Positions 56,268-64,000 of a stretch of 64,000 nucleotides of DNA are shown in pieces; the stretch's first letter is position 1; the number at the start of each line of letters is the position of its first letter. The notes beneath the pieces were generated by a model that was given only the letters and a program-made list of their open reading frames with translations, had not been told where the DNA came from and ran no database searches. A program made the position numbers and the translations under genes. The stretch comes from Mesostigma viride (lineage: Eukaryota; Streptophyta; Mesostigmatophyceae; Mesostigmatales; Mesostigmataceae), in assembly GCA_009746045.1 (NCBI GenBank), contig RPFO01000175.1:2247287-2311286 (forward strand). The letters run 5' to 3'.

Positions 56268-57849
56268 GGCTTTTGTCTTAACACTTATACCATATTGAGC
56301 CGGTGTAGTATGTGAGGGCAGCGGGTGATCGCCGATGGTTGCATGGACCCATGTGATGGATGGAACATGAAGTTATAACTCACAAGTGATCGACTAGCAA
56401 TAGTATATAGTGAGAACAAGGGCTGCATGCGCCGCCGTTAAGAAAGCATGGTCGTGCTGCATGGACCAACGTGGAGTAATCTCCATGGCAGCGGGGGTGC
56501 TCTTGTGCATTTTGTCAATAATGAATGTGTGTGCACATGTGTGTATGTGTATGGAGCTTGTTGTGGGATCCTTGAGAGCAAGGTCCTTAATTGTGCCTTA
56601 TATCCTCTCATGCATTATAGAGTGGATGGCTTTCCTTACTTCCCGTTGCAGCCTGCTCCCCCCTGCATTTAACAAATCATAATCAGATAGGATTGCAGGG
56701 CACAAATGGATGATGTTAATAAATAAGCATATACACCAAATTTCAGTTGCAATAACTGCATGACCATCATCAATGAGCGTGCTAATTGGGTGACTGACAA
56801 TTGGACCACAAAAACTGTCGCGTATTATACCGCCCCGTATATTACACAGTCGCGTATTATACACCGCCGCGTATTTTACACCCCCCACGTATAATACGCG
56901 TATTTTAGGTCCGCGTATTATACCCCGTACACGTATTGGCCAACCCGGGGCCGACCTGATTTATGCGGACGACACCACCCTCATCGCGCGCCCCGAGCAC
57001 ATTCAGACATGGCTGGACTGTCAGACTGGGCCTGCCGAGGCGCGGGCGGTGGGGTTGGAGATTAGTGTCAAAACTGAGGCGATGGTGATTGGGGCCTCCA
57101 GTACACCGCCGCTGCCGCGCCTGCTCGACGGGACGACGGTCCCGTTCCGCGATCGCTTCAAACTGTTGGGGAGCATGCTCCCTGACACCACCGACGATGT
57201 GGACATCCGCATCGGCCTGCATGGCCTGGGCCAGGCTCCGTTCGCTCAACACCTACTGGCGCTCGATTCTCGAAGGGCCTGGGCGAGCACCGCAAGCGCA
57301 TGCTCTTCAAGGTCCCCGTCCTCACGGTGCTCACGTATGGCGCCGAGGCGTGGACACTCACGGAAACACTGGCAGCTAAGCTAGACGGCACGGTTTACAG
57401 GATGCTCCGACAGGTCCTGAACGTAGGGTTTTCCAAGCGTAGGTCATTAGAATCTTTGTATCAGGGTATGCCTCGTATTTCGGACGAGATTAGGCAGCGT
57501 AGGATAGCATTTGTAGGACACCTTTCTCGCACCAGCCAGGTCAACACCAGCTTTGGTCTGGCCGGCCCCCAGCGGCTTGGCCAGCCAGGGCGGCATATTT
57601 TGACCTCAGTGGCCCGGCCCCAAGTCCTGACATTCCCAAAAGGGTATGGAAACATGCCACGAACTACACCCAGATGTGGCTGGCCGACCTAGTGGTCCCA
57701 GCCCAGTTTTAACACCGCATCCACTGTCTCTCCCTTCTTTAGACTGCCATGCAGAACAAGACGCGGTGGCAGAAGATTGTCAAGGCTCACATGCCAGCCC
57801 CTGTGGGCAAGCCACCTCCCTCCAAGAGGAGGAGGCGTTTTGATGAGTA

Positions 57850-58199
57850 GTGTAGTTAGGACTATGATAGTCTAGAAAAGTTTTCTAGACTAGATAGCTA
57901 AGAGTTAGGTTCGTTCGATTACGCGGCTTCCCCCACTCCACCCAGTCCATCAAGGAATATGTGCTACATGATCTCCCAACGGAGGCATGTTATAATTTAA
58001 TTTTTTAATGGCGATCCAATTATAGACCAGATGGCAGAGAGGTGAAATAGGAAATGAGAATCAGCGAATCCTAAATGAAGGTAGTCACACACCGGTGTGA
58101 AGTAAGGTGACAGGTCAAAGGGGCTAATAAGGCGCTTTATGTGACCAGGGAAGCCTGGCAGTGGACCTCAGAGTCATATCGCCTTGCCCAGGCATAATG
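57850..58199. other. No gene recognised
   Basis: 3' flank of LINE G. A stretch near 57950-57995 (AATATGTGCTACATGATC, then CTCCCAACGGAGGC) resembles the shared SINE 3' end. Confidence 0.5.
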
Positions 58200-58211
58200 G
58201 TGAATACCTGG

Positions 58212-58538
58212 TTAATTAATTAATTCGTGCTCCCGTTGGGGAGTCATCACGGAGCACCAAAGTGCTTTTAATCCAGGGCTGTATGAGCACAACAGGAAGA
58301 AAGGGCAGAGACCCCCTTTCTCCTAATTCATGCCAGAGGCATGCCACAGCTGCAATCGGACACGATAGCGACCACGATCCGGCAAGTGCTGTGGGTGCTT
58401 AATAAGACCCATGTGCGCATAACATAACAAGGAGTGTGGGCAAGTAATCTGATCATAGCCAGCTACGTAGCATGCGCCTGTACAAGGGCGCTAAGCTAAG
58501 GCTATGGCTGGTTGTGTACCGTGTGTTAGGCGGTGCAC
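58212..58538 (-). mobile_element. SINE-like element, family 2, 327 bp, 12-bp target duplication
   Basis: Flanked by GTGAATACCTGG (58200..58211 and 58539..58550). On the minus strand it ends TTTGGTGCTCCGTGATGACT, CCCCAACGGGAGCACG and a (TTAA)n tail. It is the longest copy of this family in the window. No convincing pol III promoter boxes were found. Confidence 0.88.
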
Positions 58539-58599
58539 GTGAATACCTGGTTTTGGCCCATTAGATCATATGAAAAAGCTGCAGAGTGCTGGGCCTTGT

Positions 58600-60060
58600 C
58601 ATTATTGGGCCCTGGGTCCCACACCCTGTGTTGGTCCTGAGCCAGCAGCCAGAATCGTCGCATAGCCGCATTCCATAATAGGAAGATAAAGCGCCAGACT
58701 ACGCGCCACCTCGGGTATACTCCTCGCGTACCTTAAAGACCGTCTCATTGCGGATGTTCCAGATCGCGTATAGCATTCGGTAGTGCGCAACCATATCCAT
58801 GCTACTTGGGTATCTGAAAGCTCGGCCCCTGGTGTGCCAGCAATACCGCCGGAAAATGATGGTACGCACAGTAATTGTGAGCATTTGGGGCGGCGATGCC
58901 GTCCATGCGGCCCAGATGTTGATGAGCCACGTCCAAACCCCTGGGAGATTACAGAAAAGGAATCGGTGCTCAAATATGGATTCGCTGGGGTGAGCGCACA
59001 GGCATGATGCATCATGACCAAAACGTTCGTGGAGCAGAGCACAGACGCCAATCGCCCTATCCATCAAAAGGTGCTGTACCAAGGAGACAACCAGCGCAGG
59101 CCAGAAATCGGGAGAAGCCGGACCATGGTAGCTCGAGCCTGCCGTTATCTTGTCCGCGTGTTCGAGTCGTTCAGGATGATGAATATGAATGGTGTACGTC
59201 AGTCACACCTACTCCGGTCCGGTCGGGATGAATGGAGATGGAAGAAATGTGTAGCATTGTGCATTGAAATTATGGCTGGCTTACTACGCGTAGAGCGAGT
59301 AGATGACCTACACTGTGGGGCCGGAAACAGCTTGCTTGATCAGGGCGTGTGTTTCGAGCCTAACTGGCCGGGAGTGTGTAGGGTGAGCACCATTGCTGCG
59401 ATCGCTCTCCCACCATTTACAAGGCATTATACCTGCAAAAGGAAAACAGCCCGGAAAAGGTCCAGCTAGTCAGTCATTACGTTAGACATGCCATGTTTCC
59501 AAACGTCCAAGAACAGCACACGGTGCAAAAGCAAAAATCCGGAGGACAGCACTTTCAAATGTGCGGCAGGAACCAAAAGCCCGCGTATGCCAGAAAACAT
59601 CGTGTTGCTGCAGCGTATATGGTGGATAGATGATACAGACACCCATTGTGGCCTGGAACAGCTTCAAGCAGCGGTAGTTGGAGCCCTTCAGGTGGCAGAA
59701 CCGTCACGACTAAACCCTTGCACGCAGGCGTGACGCCATCAGCGTAGAAGCCAACCCAGTCGCCGGTTATGATTGGCTTGCGTTGAGCAGTCATCAATGC
59801 ATGCCACGCCGCTGGTATCGCACTGATATAAGGGTTTGCCAAGCTTGCAAGGAGGGCATGTGTTGGACCCATGTGCTGACCTCGTCGTAGCTGAGCCGGC
59901 GATACTGAGCGCCGTGCCCCAGGTAGAGGTCCAGCACCCTGACAATCGGCGGTGACGCGCACTGGAAGCCATCGTAAGGTTTGTGTCCGTGGAGAGTGCC
60001 GAGGGGCTTGTTAGTAGCGTCAGTGATCAAGTCATTAAAAAAGAGTGGCTGCCGTGCCAC
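58600..60060 (-). pseudogene. LINE ORF2 C-terminal remnant with zf-RVT-like domain
   Basis: Several frames on the minus strand join into a degenerate retroelement C-terminus. From 60060: PLFFNDLITDATNKPLGTLH and LSYDEVSTWVQHMPSLQAW. Then NPYISAIPAAWHALMTAQRK and ITGDWVGFYADG. At 59020-58780 a zinc-binding RT module follows (CLCAHPSESIFEHRFLFCNL, then VWTWLINIW) and NIRNETVFK. This third LINE lineage is distinct from A/B/D and G. Stops and shifts rule out function. Confidence 0.75.
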
Positions 60061-60129
60061 TCCTCTCTGGTAGTAGGAAAGACCAGGCGCCCTGGCTTGA
60101 GCTTATTGTAACCCGTCCATATGAGCTGC

Positions 60130-60310
60130 CAATTAATTAATTAATTAATTAAAATCATAGCTCCGTTGGGAGCATATGTAACACATAGCCCTGAGAAAGG
60201 GGCATCTATGGGTTTGTAATACAATCAGGGCTACAACCTGCAGGTGGAGGATGTACAACTGTCACCTGCTCTGGGTGCACAAGGTGCACCTGCACCGCCA
60301 TGATGGTTCA
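60130..60310 (-). mobile_element. SINE-like element, family 1
   Basis: The minus-strand 3' end at the left has (TTAA)n (60130-60152), then GCTCCGTTGGGAGCATATGT on the plus strand. The right end has CACCTGCTCTGGGTGCAC and GGTGCACCTGCACCGCC. Confidence 0.8.
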
Positions 60311-60619
60311 TGCCTCCTTAACAAGCACAGGCACCCAGGGGGGGCTTGAGGAGAGGGCCTAGAAGGCCTGCATGACATATGGGGTGGAGGGTATGTGGCT
60401 AGGCTATAGCTGGTGTACACATGGCATCTCAGCAGAGAGTAACTCCCTGCATAGGCATCGCATGGCTAAATTCTTAATGCATCATCCATGGGAGGTCCCG
60501 TTGTAGGCTGGGCGCGGCTAGATACTGAAAGCATCATCCATGGGGGCCATTATGGGCGCACATGCGCGTGGGCCACTTGCAAGGCTAAGCCTATCTAATC
60601 TACACTACTGGTATATTCC
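60311..60619. other. No gene; LINE 3' flank
   Basis: Near 60420-60600 the sequence resembles the flank after the ORF1 fragment at 54025 (for example GTGGCCCACGCG on the minus strand and the GGATGATGC motifs), so it is probably untranslated LINE sequence. Confidence 0.45.
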
Positions 60620-61980
60620 CTAGCCTGGAGTGGCAGGAGGGGCCTGCCAGGGCTTGTGGTCAACGTGGATGACCGCCCCCCTCCAGTATACCGGCTTCCC
60701 CCCTGCACGCTGCCGGAGCTGAAGGTAGGTCGGCCATAGCTCGCGTCGCCGCTGTTGCTGGGCCAAGGTCAAGTCGTCGTCCAGCGTGAAGCGAGTCTCC
60801 GAGAGCTTCTTGCGGCATTTAAGGAACGCCAGCTTGTCCGTCATGTACTTAAAGGTGAGGAGCACGGGTGCCGGGCCAGCCTTCCCCCGCGCGCGGGGGA
60901 GGCGGACAACCGACATGTCCAGCTCACCAGTGAGTAACATGGGGGCAAGAATGGCGCGCTTAACTAGCTGCCTCAAGGAGACAGTCGTGGAGGTCTCACC
61001 TGCCGGCTGGTCGAAGTGCTTGACGATGACATTGTGGCTGCGCTTGTCGAGCTCGGCCGCCTCGCGAAGGTCGAGGGCTTGTTGCTTGAGTTGTGCCGCG
61101 ATGGTGGAGGTGGTGGAGGTGGTGTGATGCTTAAGCAAGTCCGCCCAGGTGGAGGGAACATCACTGGCCGGGCCAGCAGGTGCCGGCTGGGCAGCGATTT
61201 CCTGCACCGCTTGGGCGGTGAGGCCGGCGGTGTCATCAGCAAGCTCTCAAGGGCGGTGGCGGTGGCTTGAAGGCGTTGGTCGAGGTCGAGGAGCTGGGCT
61301 TTGATGTCGGCAGTGAAGGCGGAAACGGCGGTGGAGGTGGAGGCGGCGGCGGTGGAAATGTGAGGAAGTTCAGCAGTCAGCGTGCCGCCGATTGCTGAAA
61401 TGTCGGCAGCAAGGGGGGTCACGTGCTGCTGGAAGGCTTCCGTCAGGATGGAACGGAGTGTGGGGGCGGAGATGGATGGAGCCCAGATCTCGCCGTCGGA
61501 GCGCTTGAGAAGGGAGTTGAGGATGGCGTGCTGGAGTTCGGGGCGCTTGCACCCGGGCAGCAGGGTGAGGTGTCGCCAGAGGCGGCCGTCCGGGAGGATG
61601 AGGCGATTGTTGTCGTGGAGATGGAGGCACAGGTCGTAAAGCGAAGCGTAGTCCCCGAAGAAGATGCATCTCATAGCATCGGTCGGAGACGGGTTGGTCC
61701 AGTCGTAATCAGTGACCATGAAAGGCAGTTGCCGAAAGCTCGGTTCTGAGGGGCGTGAGGACCCTCCTGTTTTGTCGGCTGAGCGGGTGCGCTTGGGGTC
61801 AGGCGATGCAGATGGCGAGGCGTTAAGCCCGGGAGGTTGCTGGACGACCACCAGTGCACGACTAGTGTCACCGCTGCCTGCCGGACCTGATGGCGGAGCT
61901 GCAGCCTGAGCTGCAGACGTATTTTCATTGCCGAGCGCAGCCGCCAGGCTGCGTTGCGTCGAGGCGCGTTTATTCGCCAT
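60620..61980 (-). pseudogene. LINE ORF1 protein (one frameshift)
   Basis: Start MANKRASTQRSLAAALG at 61980. A Pro/Ser-rich leader is followed by FGDYASLYDLCLHLHDNN and a long amphipathic stretch (LTEAFQQHVTPLAADISAIG, LLDLDQRLQATATALESL) that looks like a coiled-coil trimerisation region. After a shift near 61200 the frame continues TWADLLKHHTTSTTSTIAAQ. It then has an RRM-like segment (SHNVIVKHFDQPAG to VLLTFKYMTDKLAFLKCRK) and a C-terminal domain (LTLAQQQRRRELWPTYLQLR, YWRGAVIHVDHKPW) ending at 60620. The order coiled coil, RRM, CTD is that of L1-type ORF1p. About 450 residues if the shift is ignored. Confidence 0.8.
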
Positions 61981-62677
61981 ATATTGCGTAATAGCGTCGG
62001 AAAATTATATCAGCATGTGCGTCTTAGAAAGACGAAGCGATTGTGATATTCACGGCTAAATTCGGTGCTCAAACGTGAAAGTTATGAGCTCCGACAGCCA
62101 TGGCTACCTCGTGGCCGGAATTCGTCATTTTGTGCCACCGATGCCCATGGAGCTGCCAATACCAAGGGAGTTGTTTGTACGAAATAAGGGTGCAGCCCAG
62201 TATTCCTGCCCCAAGTTGCCACGAGATGCCGCTAGCATGGGTAGAAAGAGAGGCCAGCGTTTCACGAGCAAGCATGCAGCCAGGGTGTGTGTTGACTCCC
62301 ATATATAAAGCCCAGAATGTATTAAAAGCCATATGCCCCTTCTCAGGGATATGTGCTACATGTACTCCCAGTTGACGGAGATATGTTCCAATTTTATTTA
62401 GTTTGGCCCCACTAGTGCTCCAAAACCGCGCGCAAACTGCTGGTAAACGGACAAGCCTGGAAGGGAGCAACCAATTATAAACACTGCCTGCCACCTGACG
62501 ATGGCGCAGCAACCTTACAGTTGTTTAGACCGGGAATAGTGCACAGCCCATGGTCGATCACGTGCATGCCCGTCTTTCACTGGCATCTGCCCGCAGGAAT
62601 GTTTACCATCTACTAGGATAGACTAGACCACTCGGTGCAGGACATGCTTCTAGAGACACCTAGGCGGCACTCCATGA
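61981..62677. other. No gene; SINE fragment at 62308-62385
   Basis: 62308-62385 carries CCCAGAATGTATTAAAAGCC, then ATATGTGCTACATGTACTCC, the 3' half of family 1. The rest has no recognisable feature. Confidence 0.55.
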
Positions 62678-62689
62678 TAGAGACCAGAT

Positions 62690-63139
62690 TAACTAATTAA
62701 TTAATAGTCACGTGAGCAAAAGTCCTCAGTGGGAGGGGAACGTGCCCAGGATGGAATGGATGGTGTAAGCTATCTAGGTCCTAGTTACAGGGTTGTGGGC
62801 ACCACGGCCGAATCACTATGAATGCCATACGCGGTCACTCGCGGAGCCCCCACAGACTTGGCCGGGGGTGGTCTCCTTCATCACCACTTGCCATCTATCC
62901 TTGCGTACCATCTGCCTCCATATTACAGACAAACCAAGAGGCTGCCCGGGTGTGAGCCCCTCACGTCTAGTGTAGCACATGTCCATGCCGAGTCTATCAC
63001 GAAAAGTCCACGGGTGGCGGCCCTGCCGCGCGCGGCCTGGGGCACGCCAGGTGAGGACATATCGCCCGGGCTGGGCGGGCTTGGTGCCAGCTAGTCTATC
63101 TGATGTGTCTACCTGATCTGTGCGGGCCAGGTGCCCGGC
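62690..63139 (-). mobile_element. LINE copy H, 450 bp, 12-bp target duplication
   Basis: Flanked by TAGAGACCAGAT (62678..62689 and 63140..63151). Tail TTAATTAATTAA-like at the left. It codes for the final part of ORF2 (HLARTDQVDTSDRLAGTKPA, GRYVLTWRAPGRARQGRHPW) and the 3' region. A classic 5'-truncated copy of the A/B/D family. Confidence 0.92.
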
Positions 63140-63344
63140 TAGAGACCAGATGCCTTCATCAATTAATAAGAACGTAGACTGCGTCACGTAGACTAGATGC
63201 CTTGGCATGGGCACATGCCCATGCAAGTGTTATACAGCTCATACCAATCTCCCGCCCCTCGGCGGTTTGGACATAGGACGATGGTGTCCCCCTTACTGCA
63301 TCCGCTGAGCCTAAGCTACCGATGGAGGCCGTGCGTTAAATACA

Positions 63345-63445
63345 TATATTATACAAGGATAGTTATGATAGTAAGATCCTTCAAGGATAGTCATGATAGT
63401 TAGATCGTCCAAGGACAGTTATGATAGTTGGATCGTCCAAGGACA
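63345..63445. repeat. About 30-bp tandem repeat, 3 copies
   Basis: Units containing GATAGT(C/T)AGATC(C/G)TYCAAGGA recur with a period near 30. Confidence 0.85.
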
Positions 63446-63633
63446 CTTTAGCATCGCCCCAAGCAAGGCCTCCTTGCACACACCCTGGTGTAGCTAGCTG
63501 CAGCACGGAGTCCGAAGCCACACCGCTCTCCATCACGGCACTGCCCATCATCGCGACTGTAGTGGCCATCCCACATGTCTTCTGTCTGCCGGGGCTTGTA
63601 CACCTAACCGTGGCCATGCCCGAATCGCGCACG

Positions 63634-64000
63634 TCACAACGCGTCGCCCGCTTGCCACCGCTCCCTCCGATCCTCCATGCACGCGTTCAGGAGCCGGCCC
63701 ATCTGGACCCGGCCCCTGGCGTACCCATGGTACTCGAAGAACTCTGCGACGATCCCCATGAGCTCCTTGACCCGCGGCCAGTCGCAGAGCGCGCCCCGTG
63801 ACAATGCCAGCCCAGCCACCCCCGCCGGGTCCCTCTCATCCACCCCCATGGCCCCCGCGGCATCCGCGGCCGAGGCCTGACAACCAGAACCACCGGACGA
63901 GGAGTCGGCAGTCACCATCGTACCGCCCGCCGCCTCCCTCGCTTCCAGCTCCTCGACCACCTCCTCCAAGATCGTCATGCGCTCCTCCAGGTCATCCTCG
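63634..64000 (-). CDS. Hypothetical protein, 3' part only (runs off window)
   Basis: The minus-strand frame is open from the window edge to a stop at 63634. A Glu-rich helical stretch (MTILEEVVEELEAREAAGG), a Ser/Gly/Ala-rich linker, then WPRVKELMGIVAEFFEYHG and MGRLLNACMEDRRERWQAG. Codon composition is GC-rich like the host genes and unlike the repeats. The ATG at 63978 is unlikely to be the true start, because the frame continues upstream with similar acidic residues. Family not recognised. It may be a terminal exon. Confidence 0.45.
   Translation of the reverse strand, partial: EDDLEERMTILEEVVEELEAREAAGGTMVTADSSSGGSGCQASAADAAGAMGVDERDPAGVAGLALSRGALCDWPRVKELMGIVAEFFEYHGYARGRVQMGRLLNACMEDRRERWQAGDAL

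Larger units (their letters stand above)
55350..56948 (+). mobile_element. hAT DNA transposon, 1599 bp, 8-bp target duplication
   Basis: Flanked by the 8-bp direct repeat GGCCGACC (55342..55349 and 56949..56956). Terminal inverted repeats start CCGGGTTGGCAAATACG and end in the near complement CGTATTGGCCAACCCGG. Subterminal regions are full of GCGTATT/AATACGC motifs on both sides. It encodes a BED-finger protein but no recognisable hAT catalytic or dimerisation domain, so it is probably non-autonomous. Confidence 0.93.
55245..57849 (+). pseudogene. LINE copy G reverse transcriptase, split by a hAT element
   Basis: The left piece ends STGYRLAD (55349) and the right piece resumes LIYADDTTLIARPEHIQTWL (56949 on), so the RT catalytic region is cut open by the hAT insertion. 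The right piece continues VGLEISVKTEAMVIGAS, FKLLGSMLPDTTDDVDIRIG, a frameshift near 57230, VLTVLTYGAEAWTLTETL, RRIAFVGHLSRTSQVNTS and a basic C-terminus (PPPSKRRRRFDE). It is clearly a different LINE lineage from A, B and D. It has several disruptions and is inactive. Confidence 0.85.

Overview
The window looks like nuclear DNA of a photosynthetic eukaryote, most likely a green alga. It has spliced genes with GT-AG introns, one protein with a bipartite-looking thylakoid-lumen targeting region, one intron-rich (22-exon) ribosome-biogenesis gene, and a heavy load of eukaryotic mobile elements. Nothing looks bacterial. The species cannot be named from sequence alone.

Left third (1-33.5 kb): three host genes. 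(1) A 3-exon pentapeptide-repeat protein with a predicted thylakoid-lumen signal (617-2129, +). (2) A large minus-strand gene (9977 to 3143) that I assembled from eight exons. It starts with an F-box and carries a long low-complexity exon with about a dozen Gly-Trp (GW/WG) motifs and a very acidic C-terminus. (3) UTP13/TBL3, a WD40 subunit of the small-subunit processome (10863-33463, +). Its 22 exons are phase-consistent and give about 992 residues. The F-box gene and UTP13 are divergent, about 0.9 kb apart. The UTP13 introns hold many microsatellites and minisatellites, two SINE-like insertions, a 530-bp MITE and, most strikingly, decayed tandem copies of the adjoining exon edges plus splice sites at at least 11 junctions.

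Middle (33.8-50.35 kb): one nested transposon complex. A non-LTR retrotransposon copy (B, minus) is bounded by a 9-bp target-site duplication. It is split by a second LINE copy (A, about 5.1 kb, 12-bp duplication) and by a 9694-bp CACTA DNA transposon. The CACTA element carries a tnp2-type transposase gene, a companion gene and subterminal GTGAGAAA arrays. Copy A is itself interrupted by a 485-bp MITE in its ORF1.

Right third (50.3-64 kb): more LINE copies in both orientations, SINE-like elements with (TTAA)n tails, and a 1.5-kb block of (TTC)n followed by (TTG)n. A hAT element encoding a BED-finger/poly-Glu protein is inserted precisely beside the YADD motif of a reverse transcriptase. The last few hundred bases hold the end of a minus-strand gene that runs off the window.

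The LINE copies and both SINE-like families share (TTAA)n tails, and the SINEs share a 3' motif. They were probably mobilised by the same reverse transcriptase.
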